Positions 47,001 to 58,228 of a stretch of DNA of 64,000 nucleotides are shown here, piece by piece. The stretch spans positions 18,999,639 to 19,063,638 of the forward strand of contig NC_083653.1 of the NCBI RefSeq assembly GCF_963576545.1. The letters run 5' to 3'. The stretch is from Limanda limanda (taxonomy: Eukaryota; Chordata; Actinopteri; Pleuronectiformes; Pleuronectidae). A program made the translations under genes and the position numbers. The notes below the pieces were generated by a model. It had not been told where the DNA came from and searched no databases. It saw only the letters and a list, made by a program, of their open reading frames with translations. Position 1 is the first letter of the stretch. Each line of letters starts with the position of its first letter.

Positions 47001-47797
47001 TCAAAATATTAGACAGCAGGTTACATACAGTTTTATCACTTAACTTACATTGAAATGGCATTCAAGCATTCAAGACAAAATCATTGACACTAGTGAGGCA
47101 GTAAGACAAGGGCGGGGAACCTACGGCTTTTGTTCCCTATCGGATGGATGTCAGTAAGGTCAGAGTCAGGGTGAAAGGAAACAGTGACGTAGATATTTGT
47201 TAGGCTTTCTCAGAGTAAGGACCCAATCGCAGACCAAGACCGAAAAAATACTTATTTATTTCAAAAATAGAAAAAAAACAAGGATCCAAAAAGGCAAAAC
47301 TTAAATGAGCAAAAAACAGAAAATCCAATTCAATAATTGGCAAAACAGAATTCCAAAAAAAAGGAAAAAACAAAAGAGGATTAAATATCAGAAAGTCAAG
47401 TATCATACCAGACAAACAGACCTCAAAAAATCTCAGAATCATGACATGGCTTCTCACCAACAAAAACAATACAATCCAACAGGGGACAACAGAAAGACTG
47501 GGCTTATATAGAAGGGGGAACAAAGACAAGACACAGGTGAACAAATCAGGCAAACACTCAGGGTGATTATAGGGAACATTATAGCACATGACAGCATAAA
47601 TAAACAGGGGGAAACACATGGAATAACAAAACACATGCAGGAGGCACAAGGGAAAAAGTCTTAGATCGCCGGGATCTTAACAGATATTAAGTGTCATAAC
47701 TGATAAGCATCAGCAAAACTATCAGGAAAGCGACAAGTTGTGCTTTTCCGATGAAGCAAAGTTGATGCTCTTTGGTTGAAATTGTGTGCCCGAAAAT
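44050..47797. other. Upstream region of the adhesion GPCR; no gene seen
   Basis: Should contain the promoter and possible non-coding first exon, which I cannot place. The stretch 47200-47660 is A-rich with a TATATAG-like word and looks like part of a dispersed repeat I cannot name. Otherwise nothing supportable. Confidence 0.5.
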
Positions 47798-48659
47798 TAG
47801 GTTTGGGTACCGAGAACCGGTTCCAATATGGAACCGGTTCCAATACAACCGTTACCTACCCGGACCGAAATGCAACGGAGATTTCAGTGCCTCATTTCGG
47901 TGCCTGAGCCAATCGAAGCCTGAGGTCTCCGCTGGTCCCGCCTCCTCACACTTCCGCTCTTTCCTTCACGGGAAGCGGCGGCCCCCGCGGCCGAGGTTGC
48001 CGGTGGACAACCTCTTGTCTCCGCGCTGCCCGCGCCCCGTGTGCGTCAGGGCTTCTGTGCAGGTGGTGGTGGGAGGATCTCCTCGCGAGTCCTCTCCCCG
48101 GCGCTGGCTGTCCCCCCCCACCCCCGCCGCCGGGCGCATTTCCTCCTTGGCGGTGCTCCGGGACCGTCTCCGGGTCGGCTTGGAAAGGCTCGGGGCGGGA
48201 GGAACGGAGACCACGCCGAGAAATGTTTCATAAAAGCGACCGCATTTTAGGGGGACGAAGGCGGGCCGAAGCCTGCCTGCGACAGCCCCAGCCGCGGAGA
48301 CACGGGGGTCTCCGAGTGATGGAAAAGCGACCATCAGTCTTCATTTGGCTCAGGCACGTCAGAGTCGAGTCAGAGTGTGTGTGTTTTGTATTTATTTAAG
48401 TATAGTGTAAACTTTTGTTTACAGTTCGTATGTTATTCATAGTTTTAAGTTAAAAAGGGTTTTTTATTTATTTATATTTATAATCTACTTTAAACAGTAA
48501 ATATATTTGGCAATAAAAAAAGCCTTTCTTAGTCAAGCATCGTTTTGTGCACTTTTTTGAAAAAAGTATCGGTTCAGGCACCGTTTAGGAACCGGTATCG
48601 TTTTAAAAGTATCGGTTAGGAACCGGTATCGGATAAAAACCAAACGATACCCATCCCTA
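47798..48659. mobile_element. hAT-type MITE with GC-rich core, 862 bp
   Basis: Exact 8-bp duplication CCGAAAAT at 47790-47797 and 48660-48667. Ends TAGGTTTGGGTACCG / TAGGGATGGGTATCG (inverted), followed by repeated GGAACCGGTTCC / AACCGGTATCGG words. The core at 47940-48340 is strongly GC-rich and opens frames on several strands, none with a domain. Confidence 0.85.
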
Positions 48660-48667
48660 CCGAAAAT

Positions 48668-50635
48668 CAGCTTTCCCAAAATCGCACCATGACAGAGACG
48701 ATTAGCAGCGAGTGAGCTAATCGCCAGCAAATAATCTGACGACTGTTGAAAAAAGCATCTGCCTACTAATTCCATAAATGTCTTTCTGTCTGTATGTGGA
48801 GCGCAGATCTTGCAAACCATTTATCTTATCAGCTTCACACTTGGCACCTGTGTTGTTAATGCCCTGAGGACGCACAGTGCTTAATTTGTAGAGATTTCAC
48901 AAGCAATACATTCTATTTCAACAATTTTCAATCAACAGGCAACTACAGCACTCTGTAGTATTCAGTGGGGGGCGGGGCAGTGTGCCATAAGTCTGTGGAC
49001 TAATTGAACATGTATTCTTCTACGTCTTCTACATCTTCAACATAAACGCACAACATTTGTTGCCACGGTGCTTAACATTGAGCTGAATTACGGAGCTCTT
49101 ATTTTCAAAAGTTGTGGACTTGGGTTTGAAGATTGTGTCGATTGCCAAACAGACCTCTGAGACAGCTGAAAAAATACCTCAGTTAAGTGAATAATTTTAA
49201 CTTATCTATAAACCGCACATGGGAACAGTGATAAATCGCCATTGCAGATAAACCAGGTAGAATGAACACATAGTTTTCTAACTTCACTCTGCACCATAGA
49301 CTGTTGATAAAAATCTCTGAACATATCGTCCAGCAAACAAATAATAAAAAGTGACGATATATTGTAGAACTGTTTGAGGAAACCTCTCTAACTTCAGGGA
49401 ATAATTCTAAAATAGCTCCAGAGCTTTAACTCAGAACAAGAAAACACGACATTCTGAAACTCCTCCCAAAGCCCTGGTACTATGGATTCATTTGGAGGAA
49501 GTGTCGACTCAGACCTGCTTGTGGATATCCATCCCTTGATGTTTGTTAGACGACAAACTCTGAAGGGCAACGCCAGGATTGAGAAACTCCTGTTAGTCCT
49601 TTGCTGTAAATGTCACCAGTTTAAATGCAGATTAATCTTAAAGACTGGTTTGATGTTGTTTACGAGCTCAGACAGCTCAGTAAAAATCCCTTGCAAACGA
49701 TTAGATGTCACCATCTTTGAGGGTTTAAGTGAATCTGAGACTGTCCTCCCTAAAATAAAGTTTTTGCTGAGGATAGTGTCTGTGTAATGATGAGCATGTA
49801 GTGGATGGGTCCCCAAAAGACCTGTGACTTTACCTGGGAGATCACAGTTTGTTTCATGCCTTTAATTATGGAAGTCCCCAATCATCAGCTCAGAGCCAAC
49901 TGTAATTCAAACAATGCATTTAGTCTGTCATTTGAATGACATGGACCAGATTTGTAGCAACGTTAATAGGGTGTTGGGGTTGAGTTCTAGTTGAGGATAT
50001 GTCATGGCCAAATAATTTAGCTGGAAGTCCATCTTTGACCAATCAATTTGCCTACGACTGGTCTTATTCCTGCTGCGTGGTTCTCTCATCCAGGTTATGT
50101 CTGCAATGGGAATATAACAATCAGTAGTCACTCCGGATCGAATGACTGCATTATTTGACTCTGGCTTCAATCCACAACAATAGTACCCGGGAGAAAACCT
50201 TCATTTCTTTTTTTTATTTTGGCAGTCTAGATGCTGACTCTTCACTTTCTATCGTTTTGGGGACTTTTTTAAATGTCCATCTTGAGAACAACATGAAACA
50301 GTAATTTATTTGTTTGTGTCATGCAAAATTCAACTGAGAGAAGTGTTAGAGCTTCTCTGTTTGCAGTACGGCAGTTTCCAACATTGCACATTACTCACCA
50401 ACGAAGGGTGTAAAAGAGTTTTCAGCGAGTCATATCAAGAACGGTTTTCCTTATCTGAAACTAGTTCTTTTTGTTTTGACAGATAGAAAACTGACTCTGG
50501 GCCAGAAAAGCTGCTTCAACTCTGTGGCCAACACTTTGTTGGTCTAGAAGAAAGAACAATTTACATCAGGAGCTTGGGGCAGGATTATCTTGACTCACAA
50601 GATCAATAAGTCCGACGAAAACATTGTTTCCGTAC
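48668..50635. other. Intergenic DNA, no gene seen
   Basis: Unique-looking AT-rich sequence. A 101-codon frame at 49482-49787 has no recognisable domain and no supporting context. Confidence 0.5.
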
Positions 50636-51308
50636 AACGTCATTTCCGGACCTCAAACTTCCTGCTTCTTTCCCTGTATCACAATAAACACAAACACAAC
50701 TACGATTGGCTGGCTGGTTAGAGCACTGACGGCACGTGTGCACGGTCACATACGGTTATAACGAGCTTTCATAAAGGCGCTAGCAGGCTAGCCACTATGC
50801 TAACTGGGGTAGTAACAGTGCAAGAACGCTGTCACGACTTTAATTCCACTTCTATCATGACACTGTTTCTACAATACCGTCAGGTTAGAAGCAATAACTG
50901 GGTAGTAGTTAGTAGAGATGAGCCGGATACTCGGCTGAAACGAGTATCCGGTATGGATAAAGCACTTTTGCCGAGTACGATTATTATACGAGTAATCGGA
51001 GTCATTATCTGTGCTCGGACTGAATGAAAATCCTCACACAGCGTCACAGCGGTCCTCCCGTCACACACGGCTCTGCTCACTCACTCACAGAACAGGGGCC
51101 CGTTTCACAGAGCAGGTTCAACAAACTCTGAGTTAAAACCTTAACTCTGGGTTGAGCAACTCTGAGCTGTCAAACTCTAAGTTTTCGGTTTCAGAACAGG
51201 TGATAACACTTAGTTCAATCAACTCAGAGTCAAGGTAACCCTGAGTGAAGCTTGTGCATGAGGATATAAAAAGCCTTCATCAATGGAACACAGATAACAT
51301 GATTCACC

Positions 51309-53003
51309 ATGGCAACAAGTGGTAAACAGCCTCGATCCTCCTACTTCTCCCCAGTGGAGTTGGAAATATTAATGACTGCGTATGCAGAAATTGAGCATAT
51401 ATTTTTAAAAAGAAGCAATACTGTGGCAGCAGCAAAAGCGCGGGATCTTGCGTGGCAGGAAATTGCTGACCGAGTCAATGCGTCAGTATTAATTTGCGAA
51501 AAAAAAGAAATGTTTTGTCTTGAATGTTCCACTTATTCAACAATTATATTCCATATGTGTGTCTGTGAGCACAGGTGCAACCCAACAGGCACCAAACGGA
51601 CTTGGCAGCAGCTAAAGATGAAATATAAAAATGTAGTTCAAACAGGTAAGGTATAATAAAGTACAAGCAATTGTGATGTTGTTTAGCCTGCCCTCATTAA
51701 ACAGCATTTAGTGGCTACATTCAACATGTGATGGATATATTTAAGTAATTAGGGAAATCTGCAAAAAAAAGAGAAATCCCAACACTGCCAGTATTTAATA
51801 TTGTCTCTATGAAAGCAACACCTAAATGCCTTTTATACATACAAGTCTCCAAAGTTGTGTTTTCTGTATGTATTTAAATTTGACCTCCATTATAGCCAAC
51901 AGAAAAAAGGCTGAGGCCCGCAAAAGAGGTGGCGGTCCACCACCACCACCTCTCACAGAGGCTGAAAAGATGGCCCTCAGTCAGAACAGTGGACGACCCA
52001 TTGCTGAGGGCATCTCTGGGGGGAGTTCATCGGACCCACCCACGCCCCAGGTCACAGGGGCCTACATAAGAGGTAAGTTATTCAAATGAATGGCATGTAC
52101 GTTAATCCTTTTTCTAGTGTTCGCTCAGTAATGGCCACCCATTCATCTTAGACACAACTTAGTTGGCACACTGATTTTTCTTGTAGCAGTAAGCTACAGT
52201 TCTTTGCAATTGGCTGCTTTTGCTTTCAGATATCAATCTATTTTAAGGTGACTCAGAGTTTGAAAAATTGTGTTTAAATTAGGTGGGGCACTTTTCTGGG
52301 TAATCATCAACTGTCAAATCTTCATTTTCTACCAGTTACTGATGGTGTAATCTGTCTCGTTGAGCCTTCTGCCATAACAGACCTCCATGCTGTTGTAAGT
52401 ACTCTTAATATTCCACAGATTTTTCATAATTGGTAGAATATAACACACACATTCTGTTTCATTACAGGAGGATGATGAAGAAACCTTATCAGCTGCCACA
52501 GAGAGGGAAGATGCAGAGAGGCCTGCTGAAGTATACACCTTTTTTTTTTAAATAACTTTGGCTCAGTTAATAGTGTTGTTCCACAATACAACTTGCAACT
52601 TCTTTCTCTCTAACAGAGCCATGCTGGAAATTACAATGGGGAAGAAGGTCCATAAACCTCCACAGCACAGCTTACCTCAGTAAGATGTTGTTCAGCATTG
52701 ACCCACAACTTACAATGACACTAAATAGACATGGCACTGAAATTCAATGTCATTTATGTTCCTATAGCTCCCTGTGAAACAACTTTACAAGGTATATTTA
52801 GAATCTCAAATAAAGAAATCACACCTAGAAATGGAGCACATAAGGCTGCAGATCACCAAAACAGAAAAGGAAATACAACTGCTGGACCATCAGTTAAAGG
52901 TGGGTGACGTGCCCACAGGTGGATGTTTTTTAATTGTTTCAACAACAAAGGATTAACAACTGTACAAAATTTGTCCTTCTAGGAAATAAAGAAGACCTCA
53001 TAA
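51309..53003 (+). pseudogene. Harbinger Myb/SANT-like protein gene with a nonsense codon
   Basis: Exons 51309-51481, 51575-51645, 51896-52072 and several smaller ones. The first two give a Myb/SANT-like trihelix (SSYFSPVELEILMTAYAEIE, AWQEIADRVNA, CNPTGTKRTWQQLKMKYKN), followed by a proline-rich linker and an acidic segment. The last exons encode a coiled coil (LPVKQLYKVYLESQIKK...HQLKEIKKTS, stop at 53003). TAA at 52653-52655 falls in frame between the acidic segment and the coiled coil if splicing follows the coiled-coil phase. Harbinger needs this protein for nuclear import and DNA binding of the transposase. Confidence 0.7.
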
Positions 53004-53052
53004 AATGAGATGCATATTGTCGTTCTTGAACATTGGGGAGGTGATGGGTCAG

Positions 53053-54338
53053 TTAGAAATGATTGACACATATCATGTCTCTAACAGCTCTTCCATCTCG
53101 TGTATCAGCAGGGGGGGTATGATTAATACCTGGATCACAGGGGGAAAGAGTAGGACATTGTTCTCCTCTAATAGTGGCAATGTTGTGGAGAACCACACAT
53201 GCCACTATAATGTCACAAGCTCTCTCTGGGGTGACCTTGAGCCTACGAAGGCACTGGAACCGGGCCTTGAGTATCCCGATGGTCATCTCCACTCTGGCTC
53301 GTGTCCTGCAGTGAGCCAAGTTGTAGTGTCGCTGTGGGCCAGGGTCAGGGTAAGGGGTCAGCAGATAGCGCTGGCAGGGGTACCCTCTGTCTCCGAGTAG
53401 GTAACCATCGAACTCTACTATGATAATACAAGATACAGTTTGTTTCAGTTGCAATAGGAGGAAACAAAATATTTGATCATAGGATATAACTATATACTGT
53501 ATATAAATTATATATATAAACTCACCACCGGCAAATCTGGCACTCAGTGTCGACTCACGAAACATTCGTGAGTCATGCACAGACCCAGGCCACTTTGCTT
53601 CCACATTGTTAATCATGTGGGCTCCATCACATATGATCTTCACAGTGGAGAACAGTAATTAGCTGTATGGTGTAGTGTATTTAATTTGGAATGTTAAAGG
53701 CTACTATTTAGGCCTACCTGCACATTAATGCTGTGGACAGATTTCCTATTCACATAATCTCCTTCATTTATTGAAGGAGCGATGATAGGAATGTGAGTGC
53801 CATCTATGCAGCCAATCACACCTGAAAACCCTAAAATATATCAAATTGACTGATTAGTGCTTCAAGTCTCAAAGCTTTATGACATAAATGAATTACTGCT
53901 TAGACTGATACCTGCAATTCTGTGGAACTCTTCTTTGAGAAGTCTGGTGGGTCTGTGACTTGGGAACACTACAAACGTGCATAGTAGCCGTTTCAGTGCA
54001 AGTGTCACATTTCGGACAGCCCGACAGACAGTTGCCTTGGACACATGCTCTGCATCACCGACGTTATACAAAAAACTGCCGTTGGCAAAAAAACGAAGTG
54101 CAATACAAAGAATTTGCTCGGAACTGAGAGCATGTCCACGATGCGTCATGTGAGCGATGTGAGGGCTGAGAATATCGTTTATATAAATTATAGATGATGC
54201 AGAGAAACAAACAAACAGATACTCATCAGGGAATGATAAAACATCCAATCGGGGTCTAATAATCCTCTCCCGGTGGAGATGTCTGCGGAGTATCTGCGCC
54301 TCGACATCAACTGGCTCTTCAATAAAAGGACAAGCCAT
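53053..54338 (-). CDS. Harbinger DDE transposase (HARBI1-like), intact
   Basis: Four exons (54338-53912, 53830-53718, 53637-53526, 53417-53053) join in frame to 338 residues. Start [15 protein letters not shown]. An N-terminal helix-turn-helix-like part ([34 protein letters not shown]) precedes the catalytic core with the three acidic residues visible in [18 protein letters not shown] and [15 protein letters not shown]. It cuts and joins DNA at the element's ends in the nucleus. No stop or frameshift seen, so the gene may be functional. Confidence 0.85.
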
Positions 54339-55062
54339 GTCTGCCACTGCCTTCAGTCTGCAGGCTTCAACTTAAGAGCAGGAGAAACTCGGGGTTAGTT
54401 GAAGAAAACCTGCCAGCGAGCAGGTTAGGTTCACGGAGTATGTTGCCAGGGTAACTGACTCAGAGTAAAGCTGAACTGGCTTTGTGAAACTGAAAAACCA
54501 GAGTTTCCCTCATCTCAGGGTTAACTAACTCAGAGTTTTCACTAAACCTGCTTTGTGAAACGGGCCCCTGGTGTGGAAATAAATTAAAATAAAATAAAAA
54601 TAAAAAAATCATAAAAAAATTTCAAAGTTAAAAAAGAAAGTTATGTTGAACCAGCCCACTTCCGGGTTAAATCACACCCACTTCCGGGTTAGGCCCCGCC
54701 CACTCCGAGTACGGATACGGATAATTCATATGGTTAACAGATACAGATACAGATAATGCTGTACTCGCTCATCCCTAGTAGTTAGTGTCGGGAGTCCCTG
54801 CTGACTCTGTGTGGAAGCTGGGGTTGAAGCTAGCTGGGGGGGAAGCTAGCTAGCTCTGTGTAGCTTCAAGCTGTGGAATTAGCAACACAGTTCGGAAACA
54901 AGACCGGGGAACCGCTGCGCTAAGAAACGATTACATCAGCATTTTGACCTGCTGGGTGTCACTTTATTTTATTTAGTTGCCATCGTAGCCTACACTGTGT
55001 GTGAGGAAAGTGGGGAGTAAGTAAATAAACAGCGTGGACTTCTTCCGATTACTCGTGAGGTA

Positions 55063-56234
55063 GGTTCTGGTTTTGTTACCATTTAGTGGGTCTGGCCTGC
55101 AGGCAATTGTAGATTTCCCAGTGCCCAAGACCCGGCGGGAACTTCAACGTTTTTTAGGGATGTGTGGGTACTATCGTGGATTCTGCAGAACCTTTTCTGA
55201 TATTGTTGCTCCCCTCACTACCCTGTCCAGTCCCTCTAAACCCTATGTGTGGACTACTTCGTGTCAGGAAGCTCTTGAATCTGCTAAGGCTCTTCTCTGT
55301 AGCGCACCTGTTCTTTCTTCCCCAGACTTTCTACTACCCTTCAAACTTGAGGTTGATGCCAGTGGATCAGTGAAGAATGACAGACAAATGGAACAAGTCA
55401 GATCTTCTGTGTAAGAAGCAGACGCCACCCCTTTCGCGTTCTTTTGACCTGTGAAATCGAACATTTTTCGTTGGGAGAGAAATGTTCGATCTTAAGGGGG
55501 GAGGTGTTACAACCCTGAGGTTGTGTGTCTCCCTCTCCCTCCCTCTCCCTCTCTCTCCCTCTCTCTGTCTCCAGAGTGTGTGTGTGTGTGGCCTGATTGA
55601 TGGCAGGTGGGACCTGATGATTGCTGCTCCAGGATTGGCCAGACTGAAGAGAGGAGCCCAGGGCCGGGTCTAGACAGGCATGTATGAGGGGGCAGCCACA
55701 AATCTTGAGGGGGCATTGTGCTTTATTATATTATTATTATTATAAATTGGGATTTAGTTTGAGGGGGCACAACATTTATTTGAGGGGGCCAGGCCCCCTC
55801 TTGCCCCTGCCTAGACTCGGCCCTGGAGGAGCCTACAAGAAGCACGGACTGACTGCAGTCTCCCTCTCTCCACCGAATCTCCCACCTCCAACCAGGACCA
55901 GTGTTTGTATGCCGTATTGTTCTGTTGTAGATATCTGTAGTAAATGAGTGTTGGTGGTAGCCCTGTAGGAGGGAGAAGCATTTTCTTTTACCCCTGTTTT
56001 CTCCTGTGTTTTCCTGAGTAGGAGTTAGATAAGCATTTGGCTTTTTGTTTCATAGATAGGAACGTAGGGAATAAGATTGTTTTGTTTGTTGTGTTGGCCT
56101 TTCTCCCTCTGAAGCAAATAAAAGCTACCACTAAACCAGAAATCCTTTGTGACACTGGCCTGCTTGGGAGTGGGAAGAATGGGGAGAGCACCACATGGCA
56201 CGACTCTGGGTTCCCCTAGACCCGGGGCGTAACA
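55063..56234 (+). mobile_element. Ty3/gypsy remnant: RT/RNase H fragment plus 3' LTR
   Basis: A frame at 55080-55380 encodes IVDFPVPKTRRELQRFLGMC...PFKLEVDASG, the connection from gypsy RT to RNase H. It is followed by a polypurine tract (AAGGGGGGAGG, 55494-55504) and an LTR from TGTTACAACC (55505) to GGCGTAACA (56234). The 5' LTR, gag, protease, most of RT and integrase are missing. Confidence 0.75.
55659..55825. mobile_element. Small hAT-type MITE inside the gypsy LTR
   Basis: 167 bp with ends CAGGGCCGGGTCTAGACAGG / CAGGGCCGAGTCTAGGCAGG (inverted) and exact 8-bp duplication GAGGAGCC at 55651-55658 and 55826-55833. Confidence 0.88.
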
Positions 56235-56699
56235 CTTCTCCAAGCTTGTCTTCCGTTGCGCCACCTATTGTTCTGGCGGTGAATTGTTTTCAGCACGTAG
56301 AAGTATAAATGAAAAAGTGTCCGTCCGATCCGTCCGTCAGTAACGGATTCGGAGTAGCATTATGGAGCCTTTAGTTTAATCCTTTAATCAGGCTATCTGA
56401 CACCGACCTGGTCTCCTGCTGTGTTTGCTCAATCCCAGCAACTGATTCCATAACTGCTGTGCACAATTGCAATCACACAGAACAGGAGGTAAAGAGCTGG
56501 AGGACCTGCTCTGCAGGTTTCTCTGCACCTTCCGTAAGAATTTGTTGCCTCTTAAATGTATTTTTGTCTTGCTTAGACAGTAAGCAGTGTAATTTAAAAC
56601 TACAACTTAAACCAGAGCAAGTCATCTCAGGTTCTCTCAGGGTGGTGGCCCCACTGTGAGAGCTGAGTTTGATTCTTCTAGGCAAATCCGGTTGCTCTT

Positions 56700-58228
56700 C
56701 CTCCTGCACCGCTGGGTGCAGAGGTCCTCCATGGATGGCAGCTTCGTCCTGGTGATGTGCTGAGCAGACTTCACCACCCTCTGTAGAGCCTTACGGTTGA
56801 CCTCTCTGTAGGCCTTCTCATCCTCGCCGGTGATCAGGCCTATATGACAGTGGTGTCATCAGCAAACTTGACGATGGTGTTGGAGCTGAGGGTGGCCACG
56901 CAGTCATGCATGAACAGGGAGTACAGGAGAGGACTGAGCATGCAGCCCTGGGGGGCACCGGTGTTGAGGGTCAGGGTGGAGGATGTGGAGCTGCCGATCC
57001 GCACCGCCTGTGGTCTGCCCATCAGGAAGTTCAAGATCCACTCACGGAGAGCGATGTTGAGCCCAATGTCTCTGAGCTTGGTGACGAGCTTCAGGGGCAC
57101 AATGGTGTTGAATGCTGAACTGTAGTCGACGAAAAGCATTCTCACATATGTGTCCCTCTGGTCCAGGTGGGAGAGGGCAGTGTGGAGGGTGAGGAAGATG
57201 GCATCTGCAGTCGACCTATTTGGCCTGTAGGCAAACTGCAGAGGGTCCAGACAGTCAGGGAGGGAGGAGGTGATGAAGGGTTGGACCAGCCGCTCAAAGC
57301 ACTTATGATGGAAGTAAGTGCTACTGGGCGGTAGTCATTCAGGCAGAGGGTTTTAGTTTTCTTGGGAACAGGGACAATGATGGTCTTCTTGAAACATGCG
57401 GGGACTACAGACTGGAGCAGAGACATGTTGAAGATGTCTGTGAACACATCTGCCAACTGATCTGCACACACCTTGAGAGCTCGGCCAGGGATGCCATCAG
57501 GTCCAGGTGCCTTGCGTGTGTTGATCCGGTTAAGAGATCTCCACACGTCTGCCCTGGATATGACGGGGGGCAGCGGTCCTCCTGGGCCTCTTCGATCTCC
57601 ACAGCCGGGGGGCTGCTCTCAAAGCGGGCGTAAAAAGTGTTCAGATCCTCTGGGAGAGATGCAGACACTACATCAGCACTGCTGGTCTTTTCTTTATAGT
57701 CTGTGATGGTTCTCAGTCCGGCCCACATGTTCCTAGTGTTGGAGCCCTTGTAGGGGGACTCCACTTTGTCCCTGTACAGTCTCTTAGCACTGCTAATAGC
57801 ACTCCGGAGTGCGTACCTGGACTTCCTGTATTCCTCCAGATCCCCTGAGATGTAGGCAACGGTCCTTGCTTTGAGTTTAGCATGGACGTCACAATTAATC
57901 CAGGGCTTCTGATTTGGAAATCATCATTCAATGCATTTGCTGATGTAGCAGATGACCGCGTCCGTGTTGATGTCATCATCCTGGAACACGCACCACTCCG
58001 TCGTGCTGAAGCAGTCCTAAAGAGCCAAGTCTGATTGGTCGGACCACCACTGAATGGTCCGAGTCACCGGTCTGTCACGCTTGAGTTTCTGCCTATAGGA
58101 AGGCAGCAGCAGAACTGAAACGTGATCCGATTTGCCGAATGGGGGGCGGGGGAGAGCCTTATACGCACCCCGGAAGGGAGTGTAAACATGGTCCAGCGTG
58201 TTAGCTCCGTGCGTCGGACAGCTGATGT
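56700..58228 (-). pseudogene. L2-type LINE fragment
   Basis: Minus-strand fragments in order: end of an endonuclease (LDHVYTPFRGAYKALPRPPF, GKSDHVSVL), a linker, RT start ([40 protein letters not shown]), catalytic palm ([44 protein letters not shown]). Frames change near 57300 and 57560. Words match fish L2/CR1-group elements as I remember them. Truncated at both ends. Confidence 0.8.

Larger units (their letters stand above)
51095..54568. mobile_element. Near-complete PIF/Harbinger transposon, 3.47 kb
   Basis: Ends GGGGCCCGTTTCACAGAGCA / GGGGCCCGTTTCACAAAGCA (inverted), with subterminal ACTCTGAGTT words at both sides. Carries the two genes expected of Harbinger: a Myb-like DNA-binding protein on + and a DDE transposase on minus, convergently arranged. 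The flanking trinucleotides (CAG / CTG if the first G is excluded) are not identical, so the target duplication is imperfect. Confidence 0.88.
50913..54777. mobile_element. hAT-type MITE hosting a Harbinger element
   Basis: Exact 8-bp duplication GTAGTTAG at 50905-50912 and 54778-54785. Ends TAGAGATGAG / TAGGGATGAG (inverted). Its own sequence is only about 390 bp; the rest is the nested Harbinger element at 51095-54568. Confidence 0.85.
50636..56370. mobile_element. Harbinger-type MITE, copy 2, inverted and twice interrupted
   Basis: Inverted relative to 26700-27668. The match begins near the CATTTCCGGACCTCAAAC word at 50641 and ends at GGAGCCT (56370), followed by TTA. The far end equivalent to 27500-27668 is missing. 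A hAT composite (50913-54777) and a gypsy remnant (about 55063-56234) interrupt it. Confidence 0.65.

Noticed and set aside
47772..48334. GC-rich open frames on both strands
   Set aside because: They lie in the core of a hAT MITE bounded by an 8-bp duplication. Open because of GC content, without domain motifs.
56844..57125. Plus-strand open frames over the LINE fragment
   Set aside because: They are antisense to clear reverse transcriptase motifs.
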